DNA of 64,000 nt from Hyphomicrobiales bacterium (GTDB taxonomy: Bacteria > Pseudomonadota > Alphaproteobacteria > Rhizobiales > Rhizobiaceae): contig UCNE01000021.1 in NCBI GenBank assembly GCA_900473685.1, forward strand, positions 1 through 64,000, given 5' to 3'. Position 1 is the first letter of the stretch; the number at the start of each line of letters is the position of its first letter. Under the pieces are notes generated by a model. That model was given only the letters and a program-made list of their open reading frames with translations, did no database searches and was not told the origin of the DNA. The translations under genes and the position numbers were made by a program. Below, piece after piece: positions 55,944-64,000 of this stretch.

Positions 55944-56945
55944 CTAAACGGCCGGTACATCGAACACTTCGCCTGCTCTTAGCGGCCGGAATTTTTCCGG
56001 CGTTACGCCCTGATCCTTCAAGGCAACCTCAAGCGCCTGAACCGGCGCCTCGATCCCCTCATTGGTCAGCTGCACGGTGCCGAAATGGTGACCGGCGGCA
56101 TAGGACGCGTTGCACAGTTGCATGCCTTGCACAGCCTCCTGTGGGTTCTGGTGCTGCGCCTTCATGAACCAGCGCGGCTCATAGGCGCCGATCGGCAGGT
56201 TGGCGAGGCGGAAGGCGCCGTGTTTGGCGGCAGCGGCCCGGTAGTTGATGCCGTCGTGAAAGCCGGTATCGCCAATATGGTAGATTTTGCCTGATGGTGT
56301 CGAGATCACGAAGGCGGCCCAGAGTGCCATGCGGCGGTCGCGGGACGTGCGTGCCGACCAATGGTGACAGGGTTCACAATCGATGGTGACCCCGTCCCAG
56401 AAGGAAATCTGCTCGTCCCAGTCCATGTCGGAAATTTTCGCATCGGGAAGCGCGCGGTGGATGATCGTATCGTTGCCGAGCGGGGTGATGATGTGAGGGC
56501 CATGCTCCTCATGCAGCCGTTTCAGGGTGACGAGATCGAGATGGTCATAGTGATTGTGGGTGACGAGGACGATATCGATCGGTGGCAGGTCGTCAAAGGC
56601 AATGCCCGGTGCGACCACACGCTTGGGGCCGATGAAGGAAAATGGGCTGGTGCGCGGCGACCAGACAGGGTCGGTCAGGATATTGAGGCCGCAGACCTGG
56701 ATCAGCAGCGTGGCATGGCCGACCATGGTGATGCGCAGGCTATCGCTATCGACATGATCATCCGGCTTTGCCTGCGGAAAAGGACTCTGGACGCGCTTTG
56801 GCCAGACGGCCCGTCCGCCACCGAACTGCCAGCGCATCAACTCGCGAAAGCCGAGCGGTGCTTCGCCCTCGGGGTTGAAGAAGTATGTTCCGTCGAAATG
56901 GCCGGAGATGGGGCCGGTATAATAGGGATTTCTGATCTCACTCAC
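55944..56945 (-). CDS. MBL-fold hydrolase (NAPE-PLD-like)
   Basis: A 333-residue metallo-beta-lactamase-fold hydrolase. The motif THNHYDHLD carries the metal ligands, with further ligands in CEPCHHWSART and HIGDTGFHDG. The stretches MRWQFGGGRAVWPKRVQSP and GAYEPRWFMKAQHQNPQEAV match the N-acyl-phosphatidylethanolamine phospholipase D group, whose bacterial members may act on phospholipids. The start is GTG 56945 (VSEIRNPYYTG); the frame is open to 57071 but lacks family sequence there. It is divergent from the SnoaL-like gene. Substrate inferred only. Confidence 0.87.
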   Translation of the reverse strand: MSEIRNPYYTGPISGHFDGTYFFNPEGEAPLGFRELMRWQFGGGRAVWPKRVQSPFPQAKPDDHVDSDSLRITMVGHATLLIQVCGLNILTDPVWSPRTSPFSFIGPKRVVAPGIAFDDLPPIDIVLVTHNHYDHLDLVTLKRLHEEHGPHIITPLGNDTIIHRALPDAKISDMDWDEQISFWDGVTIDCEPCHHWSARTSRDRRMALWAAFVISTPSGKIYHIGDTGFHDGINYRAAAAKHGAFRLANLPIGAYEPRWFMKAQHQNPQEAVQGMQLCNASYAAGHHFGTVQLTNEGIEAPVQALEVALKDQGVTPEKFRPLRAGEVFDVPAV

Positions 56946-57095
56946 CGCGGCTCTTTCATTGTACCGGTTTCGCCTCTCAACATGGGGCCTTGCGTTCCTC
57001 CCTTCAATCGGGCGGCGGTGCGCCGGTTTCTGGCATCGAAACGTTGTTTGGGTTATAACTCGGTTCCGCACTACAATCCGTTACAGGAGGGTGAG

Positions 57096-57425
57096 ATGGA
57101 CAGGGAAGCAACCGTTCGTGGGCTCTTTGCAGCCTATCTGGCCAACCGGAAGGACGAGGTCTCCGACATGCTCACGGAGGATTTCACCTTTTCCAGTCCG
57201 AACGACGATCATATTAATAAGGCCACGTATTTCGAGCGGTGCTGGCCGCAGCCGCCGGCCTTTAGCGCCATTCACATCGAACGCATTTCGCTTGAAGACA
57301 ACGAGGCGCTGGTGCGCTACCGGGCTGACAAGCGGGACGGCGGTTCATTTCGCAATGTCGAGGTCATCCGGTTCCATGGCGACCGTGTCGCTTCGGTGGA
57401 GGTCTATTTCGGCCGGGATGCCTGA
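57096..57425 (+). CDS. SnoaL-like / nuclear transport factor 2-fold protein
   Basis: A 109-residue protein with a SnoaL-like (NTF2-fold) domain: ATVRGLFAAYLANRKDEVSD, then MLTEDFTFSSPNDDHINKAT, and a C-terminal strand HGDRVASVEVYFGRDA. The fold usually binds small hydrophobic ligands; several enzymes use it, so activity cannot be predicted. AGGAGG precedes ATG 57096. It is divergent from the MBL hydrolase, and possibly shares its promoter region. Confidence 0.85.
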   Translation: MDREATVRGLFAAYLANRKDEVSDMLTEDFTFSSPNDDHINKATYFERCWPQPPAFSAIHIERISLEDNEALVRYRADKRDGGSFRNVEVIRFHGDRVASVEVYFGRDA

Positions 57426-57698
57426 GAAAGGCCTGCAGATCAGCGCTTGGAGTGGTGAAATTGCCGTCTCGCCTTGACTTTGCCGCCCATATCGTGTTTA
57501 CCGCCCGCAATCTGCGACAAGAACAAGACTTGTAGCCGCCGACCCGGACCCCTTGCGGAGATCCTGGAGGTCAACATCCGACAGCGCGTTGCGCCCTCGG
57601 GTGCTTTTTGGCTTTGCGTCTTGTTTTCGTCACGGAAAAGCACAACGTTTTGGGCATCCGGGTAAAACCAGACGCCTCGAAACGACAAGGATGAAGCG

Positions 57699-59261
57699 AT
57701 GTTTGAAAGTCTCCAGGACCGCCTTGGGTCAATCCTGAATGGATTGACCGGCCGTGGCGCGCTGTCGGAAGCCGATGTTTCGGCTGCCCTGCGCGAGGTT
57801 CGCCGTGCGCTCCTGGAAGCCGACGTTGCGCTCGAAGTCGTTCGTTCGTTCACCGACAAGGTGCGTGAAAAGGCCGTCGGCGCCGAAATCCTCAAGTCGA
57901 TCAAGCCGGGCCAGATGGTCGTCAAGCTGGTCCATGACGAGCTGGTCGCCATGCTCGGTTCGGACGGTGTGCCGATCGATCTGAATGCGGCTGCCCCCGT
58001 CGTCATCATGATGGTCGGTCTGCAGGGTTCGGGCAAGACGACGACGACGGGCAAGATTGCCCTTCGGATGAAGTCGCGCGACAAGAAGAAAGTCCTGATG
58101 GCGTCGCTCGACACGCGCCGTCCGGCCGCCCAGGAACAGTTGCGCCAGCTCGGCGTGCAGACCGGCGTCGACACGCTGCCGATCATTGCCGGCCAGTCGC
58201 CGACCGATATCGCCGCGCGCGCCGTCCAGGCGGCCAAGCTCGGCGGCCATGACATCGTCATTCTCGATACCGCCGGCCGCACCCATATCGACGAGCCGCT
58301 GATGCTGGAGATGGCGGAAATCAAGCGCCGCTCCAATCCGCATGAAATTCTGCTTGTCGCCGATGCGCTGACCGGTCAGGACGCCGTCAATCTCGCTCGC
58401 AATTTCGACGAACGCGTCGGCATTACCGGTCTCGTGCTCACCCGTATGGACGGCGACGGCCGCGGCGGTGCCGCCCTTTCGATGCGCGCCGTCACCGGCA
58501 AGCCGATCAAGCTGATCGGTGTCGGCGAGAAGATGACGGAGCTGGAAGAGTTCCATCCGCGCCGCGTCGCCGACCGTATCCTCGGCATGGGCGACATCGT
58601 TTCGCTGGTCGAGAAGGCCGCCGAAAACATCGATGCCGAAAAGGCAGCGGCCATGGCCGCCAAGATGAAGTCCGGCAAGTTCGATCTCAACGATCTCGCA
58701 GACCAGCTCGGCCAGATGCAGAAGATGGGCGGCATGGGCGGCATCATGGGCATGATGCCCGGCATGGCCGGCATGAAGGACAAGATGGCCTCTGCCGGTC
58801 TCGACGACCGCATGTTCGGCCGCCAGCTCGCGATCATCTCCTCGATGACCAAGGCAGAGCGCGCCAACCCGGATATTCTCAAGCATTCCCGCAAGAAGCG
58901 CATCGCGGCCGGTTCCGGCACCGATGCGGCCGAAATCAACAAGCTGCTGAAAATGCACCGTTCCATGGCCGACATGATGAAAATGATGGGCGGCAAGGGT
59001 AAGGGCGGCATGATGAAGCAAATGATGGGCGGTCTTGCCGGCAAGATGGGCCTTGGTGGCATGGGCGGCGGAATGGGCGGCATGCCCGACCTGTCGAAGA
59101 TGGACCCCAAGCAGCTCGAAGCTCTTCAGAAGCAGGCGGAGGCCGCTGGCCTCGGCAAGGGCATGGGTGGCGGCGGTTTGCCCGGTTTGGGCGGCGGCAT
59201 GAAGCTGCCCGGTCTCGGTGGCGGGTTCCCGGGTCTTCCCGGCCTGCCGAAGAAGAAGTGA
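57699..59261 (+). CDS. ffh: Signal recognition particle protein Ffh
   Basis: Ffh binds 4.5S RNA and signal sequences, and with FtsY sends membrane proteins to the translocon. The 520-residue protein has the N domain (FESLQDRLGSILNGLTGRG), the G domain motifs GLQGSGKTTTTGKIA, LDTRRPAAQEQL, DTAGRTHID and TRMDGDGRGGAAL, and the methionine-rich M domain (residues 300-440). The C-terminal 70 residues are a Gly/Met/Pro-rich tail (GGMGGGMGGMPDL, GLPGLGGGMKLPG) longer than in enterobacteria. AAGGATGAAGCG precedes the ATG. The upstream 273 bases hold no gene. Confidence 0.97.
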   Translation: MFESLQDRLGSILNGLTGRGALSEADVSAALREVRRALLEADVALEVVRSFTDKVREKAVGAEILKSIKPGQMVVKLVHDELVAMLGSDGVPIDLNAAAPVVIMMVGLQGSGKTTTTGKIALRMKSRDKKKVLMASLDTRRPAAQEQLRQLGVQTGVDTLPIIAGQSPTDIAARAVQAAKLGGHDIVILDTAGRTHIDEPLMLEMAEIKRRSNPHEILLVADALTGQDAVNLARNFDERVGITGLVLTRMDGDGRGGAALSMRAVTGKPIKLIGVGEKMTELEEFHPRRVADRILGMGDIVSLVEKAAENIDAEKAAAMAAKMKSGKFDLNDLADQLGQMQKMGGMGGIMGMMPGMAGMKDKMASAGLDDRMFGRQLAIISSMTKAERANPDILKHSRKKRIAAGSGTDAAEINKLLKMHRSMADMMKMMGGKGKGGMMKQMMGGLAGKMGLGGMGGGMGGMPDLSKMDPKQLEALQKQAEAAGLGKGMGGGGLPGLGGGMKLPGLGGGFPGLPGLPKKK

Positions 59262-59274
59262 GGACTGGACCGGT

Positions 59275-59577
59275 ATGATTGATCCCGCCGTCAAACAGGA
59301 ACTCTCGGGCTACCGCCAGTCGATCGACAATATCGACGCGGCGCTCGTGCACATGCTGGCCGAACGCTTCCGCTGCACCAAGGCAGTGGGCGTGCTGAAG
59401 GCCAAATACAATTTGCCGCCGGCGGACCCGGCGCGCGAGGAATACCAGATCGAACGCCTGCGCCATCTGGCGCGGGATGCCAATCTGGATCCGGATTTCG
59501 CGGAGAAGTTCTTGAACTTCATCATCCACGAAGTCATCCGGCATCATGAAGCCATCGCTGCCGATCTCAAGGATTGA
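59275..59577 (+). CDS. Chorismate mutase (AroQ type)
   Basis: A 100-residue AroQ-fold chorismate mutase that makes prephenate for phenylalanine and tyrosine. Three helices are seen: SGYRQSIDNIDAALVHMLAE with the conserved Arg, RCTKAVGVLKAKYNLPPADP with the conserved Lys, and FAEKFLNFIIHEVIRHHEAI. The small size is that of a free-standing enzyme. It lies between ffh and rpsP, 13 bases after the ffh stop, so it is probably co-transcribed with ffh. AGGA before the ATG sets the start. Confidence 0.92.
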   Translation: MIDPAVKQELSGYRQSIDNIDAALVHMLAERFRCTKAVGVLKAKYNLPPADPAREEYQIERLRHLARDANLDPDFAEKFLNFIIHEVIRHHEAIAADLKD

Positions 59578-59640
59578 TCAGCTTTAACGCATACACAAAA
59601 CACCGTCCCAGACGGTTGCATATCTCAAGGAGTATAAAAC

Positions 59641-60003
59641 ATGGCACTGAAAATTCGTCTCGCCCGCGGTGGTTCCAAGAAGCGCCCGTTCTACCAGATC
59701 GTTATCGCTGACGTGCGTTCGCCGCGCGACGGCCGTTTCCTGGAAAAGGTCGGCTCGTGGAACCCGATGCTGAAGAAGGACGACGCAAAGCGCGTTGAAC
59801 TGAACATCGAGCGCATCCAGCATTGGCTGTCGAACGGCGCGCTGCCGACCGACCGCGTTCTGCGCTTCCTCAACGAAGCCGGCGTTGCAACCCGCGAAGC
59901 CCGCAACAACCCGACCAAGGGCCTGCCGGGCAAGAAGGCTGTCGAGCGTATCGCCGAAGCCAAGCAGAAGGCTGAAGACGCAGCCGCCGCTGCTGCCGAA
60001 TAA
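59641..60003 (+). CDS. rpsP: 30S ribosomal protein S16
   Basis: A 120-residue S16 protein with the family N-terminus [20 protein letters not shown], the block [20 protein letters not shown], and [20 protein letters not shown]. The C-terminal 40 residues form an Ala/Lys-rich extension ([15 protein letters not shown]) seen in alphaproteobacteria. AAGGAG precedes ATG 59641. It is first of the rpsP-rimM-trmD group. A terminator-like hairpin follows before rimM, so rpsP can be made in excess over the modification enzymes. Confidence 0.97.
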   Translation: MALKIRLARGGSKKRPFYQIVIADVRSPRDGRFLEKVGSWNPMLKKDDAKRVELNIERIQHWLSNGALPTDRVLRFLNEAGVATREARNNPTKGLPGKKAVERIAEAKQKAEDAAAAAAE

Positions 60004-60028
60004 GCCACGCGTCAGCGTGTTTTTAAAG

Positions 60029-60056
60029 ACGGGCGGCGTTTTCATGCCGCCCGTTT
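60029..60056 (+). terminator. Terminator/attenuator between rpsP and rimM
   Basis: ACGGGCGGC...GCCGCCCGTTTTCG forms a strong stem with a short T-run, 26 bases after the rpsP stop. A smaller hairpin CACGC-GTCA-GCGTG followed by TTTTT lies just before it (60006-60024). Confidence 0.75.
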
Positions 60057-60096
60057 TCGTTTATGCGAATGGCATGATCTGGAGAGTGACCCGGCA

Positions 60097-60660
60097 ATGA
60101 GCAAACTCAAAAACCCTGTCCATATGGGAACGATCGGCGGCGCTCAGGGCCTGCGCGGCGAAGTACGCGTCAAATCCTTTGCCGAGGAACCAACCGCCAT
60201 CGGCGATTATGGCCATCTGCATGCCGAGGACGGCCGTTCGTTCGAGGTGCTGGAAGTGCGCGAGGCGAAGAACGTCGTCGTCGTGCGGTTTCGCGGCGTC
60301 AACGACCGCAATGCCGCCGAAGCGCTGAACGGGCTGGAACTCTATGTCGAGCGCGACAACCTGCCGGACGACGATCTCGACGAAGACGAATTCTTCTATG
60401 CCGATCTCGAGGGGCTGGAAGCGCTTGATGCCGACGGCAAAAGCTATGGCACCGTGACCGGCGTGTTCGACTTTGGCGCGGGCGATCTGCTTGAGCTGAA
60501 AGGTCCCGGCAAGCGGCCGGTGCTGATCCCCTTTACCGAATGGTCGGTTCTGGAAATCGACCTGGAAGCCGGCACGATGCTGGTCGATCCGCTTGCCGCT
60601 GGTCTCACCGACGACAAGGACGAGGATCCGACCAAACAATTCAAGCCGAAGGCGAAGTAA
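60097..60660 (+). CDS. rimM: Ribosome maturation factor RimM
   Basis: RimM assists assembly of the 30S head by binding S19. The 187-residue protein has the RimM N-terminal domain ([20 protein letters not shown]) and a C-terminal PRC-barrel domain ([20 protein letters not shown], then [19 protein letters not shown]). A basic tail ends in KFKPKAK-like residues (TKQFKPKAK). It follows rpsP and precedes trmD by four bases. The order rpsP-rimM-trmD is the widely conserved one. Confidence 0.95.
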   Translation: MSKLKNPVHMGTIGGAQGLRGEVRVKSFAEEPTAIGDYGHLHAEDGRSFEVLEVREAKNVVVVRFRGVNDRNAAEALNGLELYVERDNLPDDDLDEDEFFYADLEGLEALDADGKSYGTVTGVFDFGAGDLLELKGPGKRPVLIPFTEWSVLEIDLEAGTMLVDPLAAGLTDDKDEDPTKQFKPKAK

Positions 60661-60664
60661 AACC

Positions 60665-61345
60665 TTGCCCTTCCGCGCCACCATCCTGACGCTCTACCCG
60701 GACATGTTCCCGGGGCATCTTGGCCATTCGCTGTCCGGCAAGGCGCTGGAGCGTGGCCAATGGGCGATCGATACGCTGCAGATTCGCGATTTTGCCGAGG
60801 ACAAGCACCGCACCGTCGATGACACCCCTGCCGGCGGCGGCGCCGGTATGGTGCTGCGGGCCGATATCCTGGCCAAAGCCATCGATCACGCATCCGATGG
60901 CGATGAGCGTCCGCGGCTGTTGATGAGCCCGCGCGGCAAGCCGCTGACGCAGGAGCGGGTGCGCGAACTGGCAGCTGGCCCTGGCGCCATCATCGTCTGC
61001 GGCCGTTTCGAAGGCGTGGACCAGCGGGTCATCGACGGGCGAGAGCTCGAAGAGGTTTCGATCGGCGACTATATCCTGTCCGGCGGCGAACCGGCGGCAC
61101 TAATCCTGCTCGACGCCATTGTGCGCATCCTGCCCGGCGTCATGGGCAACGATCTCTCCGGTGTGCATGAGAGTTTCGAAGGCGGCCTGCTGGAGCATCC
61201 GCACTATACAAGGCCGCAGGTGTTCGAAGGCCAGGAAATCCCGGCGGTCCTGACGTCCGGTCATCACGGCGACATCGCCAAATGGCGGGAAGCCGAAGCC
61301 AAGCGGCTGACGGCAGAGCGGCGTCCGGATCTTTTGCGGAAGTAG
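60665..61345 (+). CDS. trmD: tRNA (guanine37-N1)-methyltransferase
   Basis: TrmD makes m1G37 in tRNAs and prevents +1 frameshifts. The 226-residue SPOUT methyltransferase starts [20 protein letters not shown] and has the knot region [20 protein letters not shown] with [16 protein letters not shown]. The C-terminal stretch [20 protein letters not shown] is also typical. The start is a TTG at 60665, four bases after the rimM stop, because no ATG exists before the first conserved strand. The ribosomal protein gene rplS, which often follows trmD, is not found within the next 2.6 kb. Confidence 0.94.
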   Translation: MPFRATILTLYPDMFPGHLGHSLSGKALERGQWAIDTLQIRDFAEDKHRTVDDTPAGGGAGMVLRADILAKAIDHASDGDERPRLLMSPRGKPLTQERVRELAAGPGAIIVCGRFEGVDQRVIDGRELEEVSIGDYILSGGEPAALILLDAIVRILPGVMGNDLSGVHESFEGGLLEHPHYTRPQVFEGQEIPAVLTSGHHGDIAKWREAEAKRLTAERRPDLLRK

Positions 61346-61469
61346 ACGCTGGCCCGCGGCTCCGTTGCGCCGGATCTCTGCTCAGCATCCGGGTATTTGC
61401 CCGGCATAAGCTTTGTGTAACGTCTTGCTGATAGGTGTCGTCCATTCGATTAAGACGGCAACGAATGAA

Positions 61470-63371
61470 ATGACATCAGCCTGGCAGGTATTGGTCGGCA
61501 ATCTGGCTTCAGTAGCATTGCTGATCTCGCTCTGGATGCATCTGTATTACCGTTTCTACGGTCTCTCCAAAAGGCAACTGAAGCTTGGCTTCGGGGCGAT
61601 GATGGGCCTTGGCGTCGTCATCTCCATGCTTTTGTCGGTCGAGTTCGAAGGCGGCATCCGTTTTGACCTGAGAAGCTCACTGCTGGCGATTTCGGCAATG
61701 TTCGGCGGTCCCTTGGCGATCGCCATCACGGCACCAATGGCGGTGGCCTTTCGGCTGCTGATGGGCGGAGCAGGTGCAATCAACGGCGTCATCGGCATCG
61801 CCATCGTGTCGGCAGTCTTCCTCGCTGCACATTTCGCCCTGGGAAAACACGCGTCGGAGCCAAAAGGCGTTGCGGCAACCGTTTTCATCCTGCCTGTCAC
61901 GTCGAGCATACTGATCTTTGTGTTTTCAAAACCTGATACACCCCTGATCATGTACAAGATGAGCCTGATCACGGCTTCCCTGAACGTGATGGCGGCAGCC
62001 ATATCCGGCATGGTGATGACCTATGTCCACCGGTCGACACTCGAGCGGGATTTATTGCGCGCGGCACTGACACAAGCGCCGGACTTTCACTATGTCAAAA
62101 ATCCCGGCAGCCGGTTCGTCATGACCAATCTGAACGTCGCCCATCAACACGGCCGCCAGAAATCGTCGGACATGGTCGGCTTGTCGGATTTTGATCTGGC
62201 ACCCGCGGATCGCGCCCGGGGTCTGTTCGAGATCGAACAGCAGATCATGCGTTCGGGTGAGCCGTTGATTGATCACGAAGAGGCGCTCGATGACGAAACG
62301 GGCGCGACGCGCTGGTTTTCGACGACGAAGGTGGTGCTGAAGAACCGGCATGGCGACACGGTTGGCCTAGCTGGCGTGACGCGGGACATCACCCAGCACA
62401 AGCGTCTCGAGCGCGAATTGCTCGACAGCCGGAACCTCCTGTCGCAGGCGATGGCCGAAATGTCGGACGGGCTGGCGATGTTTGACCGCCATGGTTACCT
62501 GCTGTTCTGCAACGAAAGATACCGGACGGCATTCCCGCTCTCGGCCTATGCCCGGCAACCCGGGGCTCATATAACCGACATCATGCGCGCTTCTGTCCGC
62601 AACGGCGAACGCAAGGATATTGCCATCGATGTCAGCGACGTCTGGATCCAGAATGCCGCCAAGGGCTTGCATTTTACCCGCGATACCGAAATCCCGCTCT
62701 CCGACAATCGCTGGCTCAACCTGCGGACCCGCCTGACGCAGGAAGGCTCGGCCCTGGTGGTCGTGTCCGATATCACAGCGATGAAACATGCCGAGCTGTC
62801 GCTGCGGCAGCTCGCCGAGCAAATGCGGGATTTGGCCGAGACCGATGGACTGACCGGATTGGCAAACCGCCGCGTCTTCGATGAAACGCTGGCATCGGAA
62901 TGCGCCAATGCGCAGCGGACGGCAGTGCCGCTCAGCCTGTTGATGATCGATGTCGATCGCTTCAAGTCCTACAACGACACCTATGGCCATCCGGCGGGTG
63001 ATGCCTGCCTGAAGCATGTGAGCGCGTGTCTGAATGCGATTGCCAAACGTCCGGGCGATCTCGTTGCGCGCTACGGTGGGGAAGAGTTTGCCATTGTCTT
63101 GCCGGCAACGGACCGGGCGGCGGCACTCGATCTTGCCGAGGCGGTTCGCGCCGCCTTGCAACAGCGGGCACTTGTCCATGCCGGCAGCGAATTCAATGTC
63201 GTCACCGCAAGCATCGGAGTTTCGACCTTCGACGCCGGCACGCTTGTGATGTCGGCTGAAGACCTCGTCGAAAGTGCGGATGAAGCGCTGTATCAGGCCA
63301 AGAAAATGGGGCGAAACCGGGTGGAGAGCAGCGGTTTCGAGGCACGGCCGGAGCGCCTCACGCGGACCTAG
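61470..63371 (+). CDS. Membrane-bound diguanylate cyclase with PAS domains
   Basis: A 633-residue signalling protein. Residues 1-200 hold six membrane segments of the LytS-like 5TM type, with [20 protein letters not shown] and [20 protein letters not shown]. Two PAS-like domains follow (about residues 215-330 and 340-440). The C-terminal GGDEF domain has GGEEF in [14 protein letters not shown] and, five residues before it, the inhibitory RxxD (RPGD), so product feedback is likely. It makes c-di-GMP from GTP. ATG 61470 is used; the ribosome-binding site is weak. It sits alone after trmD. Confidence 0.93.
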   Translation: MTSAWQVLVGNLASVALLISLWMHLYYRFYGLSKRQLKLGFGAMMGLGVVISMLLSVEFEGGIRFDLRSSLLAISAMFGGPLAIAITAPMAVAFRLLMGGAGAINGVIGIAIVSAVFLAAHFALGKHASEPKGVAATVFILPVTSSILIFVFSKPDTPLIMYKMSLITASLNVMAAAISGMVMTYVHRSTLERDLLRAALTQAPDFHYVKNPGSRFVMTNLNVAHQHGRQKSSDMVGLSDFDLAPADRARGLFEIEQQIMRSGEPLIDHEEALDDETGATRWFSTTKVVLKNRHGDTVGLAGVTRDITQHKRLERELLDSRNLLSQAMAEMSDGLAMFDRHGYLLFCNERYRTAFPLSAYARQPGAHITDIMRASVRNGERKDIAIDVSDVWIQNAAKGLHFTRDTEIPLSDNRWLNLRTRLTQEGSALVVVSDITAMKHAELSLRQLAEQMRDLAETDGLTGLANRRVFDETLASECANAQRTAVPLSLLMIDVDRFKSYNDTYGHPAGDACLKHVSACLNAIAKRPGDLVARYGGEEFAIVLPATDRAAALDLAEAVRAALQQRALVHAGSEFNVVTASIGVSTFDAGTLVMSAEDLVESADEALYQAKKMGRNRVESSGFEARPERLTRT

Positions 63372-63434
63372 AGTTTATCCGGGCCTGCGGCCGGTATCGC
63401 CTTGCGGCGAGCATCTCTTGCAATCGTCGTCACC

Positions 63435-63469
63435 ACCATGGCGCACCCAATCGGCGCGCCATGGTCTTT
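63435..63469 (+). terminator. Rho-independent terminator of the diguanylate cyclase gene
   Basis: ACCATGGCGC and GCGCCATGGT pair over 10 bp around a loop of 11 bases, followed by CTTTT. It lies between the cyclase stop and the converging MFS stop. Confidence 0.8.
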
Positions 63470-63476
63470 TGCCGGA

Positions 63477-64000
63477 TTATTCGGCTGCCTGGGGCAACGC
63501 ATCACTGGCTGCTTCCGGCCTGCCACCTGCAAGGGTTTTCTGGCTCAGGACGATGACGATGACCACCGCTACGCCGGCCGCGACCGAGAGCCAAAAGCCG
63601 TTTTGCGCGCCGAACATATCAACGACCAGACCGGCCAGAAATGCTCCGAGTGCCATGCCGATGCCAATGCCGGTCATGACCCAGGTGATGCCTTCCGTCA
63701 GCATCGATTCCGGCACCCGGCGTTCGATCAGGCCAAAGGCGGTGATGAACGTGGGCGAGATGGCGATGCCGCTGACGAAAACCGCGAGGGCCAGAAGTGG
63801 TATCGTATCGGCGATCAATAGCGGCAGGGCCGTCACGGCCAGGACGCTGACGGCGATCAGCAGCTGCCTGTGCAACGGCGTGCGCAGTTTGAGGGCGCCA
63901 AGGATGAGGCCAACCACGAACGAGCCGATCGCATAGACGCCGATGACGAAGCTGGCGGCCCCCGGCTGACCGAGTTCCTTGGTCATGGCAACGGTGGTGA
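63477..64000 (-). CDS. MFS transporter, C-terminal part (truncated by window end)
   Basis: The last 174 residues of a major facilitator transporter; the gene continues beyond position 64000. At least five hydrophobic segments remain. The stretch FVIGVYAIGSFVVGLILGAL holds a typical helix, and the family loop LRTPLHRQ follows it. FGLIERRVPESMLTEGITWV resembles the cytosolic loop of MFS pumps related to drug or sugar efflux. Its N-terminal half is not visible, so the subfamily cannot be given. It converges with the diguanylate cyclase gene. Confidence 0.85.
   Translation of the reverse strand, partial: TTVAMTKELGQPGAASFVIGVYAIGSFVVGLILGALKLRTPLHRQLLIAVSVLAVTALPLLIADTIPLLALAVFVSGIAISPTFITAFGLIERRVPESMLTEGITWVMTGIGIGMALGAFLAGLVVDMFGAQNGFWLSVAAGVAVVIVIVLSQKTLAGGRPEAASDALPQAAE

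Noticed and set aside
57729-59294. Minus-strand frame of 521 codons opposite ffh
   Set aside because: Antisense shadow; His/Ala/Leu-rich with no domain, while ffh is complete on the plus strand.

Overview
The window is a chromosomal segment of a GC-rich alphaproteobacterium, almost certainly a member of the Rhizobiaceae (Rhizobium / Agrobacterium / Neorhizobium / Allorhizobium group). This rests on protein content typical of that family (PhaR-phaAB, BA14K, IalB, DUF2794 and DUF2585 proteins, a SUV3-like helicase next to an S4 protein, a 7Fe ferredoxin and CarD) and on short palindromic intergenic repeats of the rhizobial kind. There is no prophage, integron, CRISPR array or insertion sequence. 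I found no rRNA or tRNA gene. It reads as ordinary core chromosome decorated with repeats.

Layout: (1) 0.2-6 kb: isoprenoid genes ispG and a farnesyl diphosphate synthase, a LysE exporter, the peptidoglycan glycosyltransferase mtgA, a GST, rpmF and a small membrane protein. (2) 6-9 kb: PHB storage, with phaR divergent from phaA-phaB and a palindromic operator candidate between them. (3) 8.95-9.77 kb: a gene-poor block with a long direct repeat and an excess of GANTC sites. (4) 9.8-15.6 kb: SUV3-like helicase, S4 protein, ferredoxin, carD, gfa. (5) 15.7-22.2 kb: typA, a Tat-exported PhoD-type phosphatase with a Pho-box-like site, a ParDE-like toxin-antitoxin pair and an M3 peptidase. (6) 22.3-34.7 kb: LysE exporters, MarR plus a Bcr/CflA pump, argG, BA14K, a COG2984-type ABC transporter, rlmN, IalB, an ECF sigma factor, DUF1232, phhB. 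(7) 34.8-43.1 kb: LMW-PTP and ThpR overlapping tail to tail, the tesA / ybbA-ybbP-like cluster, a Bax-inhibitor-1 protein, GNAT, DUF2794, DUF1223. (8) 43.3-49.5 kb: acnA and the cytochrome c maturation genes ccmA, ccmB, ccmC, ccmD, ccmG. (9) 49.7-55.2 kb: DUF2585, yciB, ftsY, mtaB, dapF. (10) 55.5-64 kb: a GFA-fold protein, an MBL hydrolase, a SnoaL-like protein, ffh, chorismate mutase, rpsP-rimM-trmD, a diguanylate cyclase and a partial MFS transporter.

Functional links: phaR/phaA/phaB control and make PHB precursors. ccmABCD and ccmG form the haem export and apocytochrome reduction branch of cytochrome c biogenesis. ffh and ftsY are the two protein partners of the signal recognition particle pathway. 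rpsP, rimM, trmD, rlmN, mtaB and typA all serve ribosome or tRNA maturation. tesA with the ybbA/ybbP-type ABC pair reproduces the divergent arrangement known from enterobacteria.

The most unusual things seen are: a pair of palindromic repeat elements lying in frame inside ftsY; related repeats separating ccmA from ccmB and forming composites at two other sites; the direct-repeat and GANTC-rich block at 9.0-9.65 kb; an in-frame 18-nt duplication in the ParE-like toxin; and several structured leaders and operator-like palindromes. I did not find a convincing new multi-gene system.
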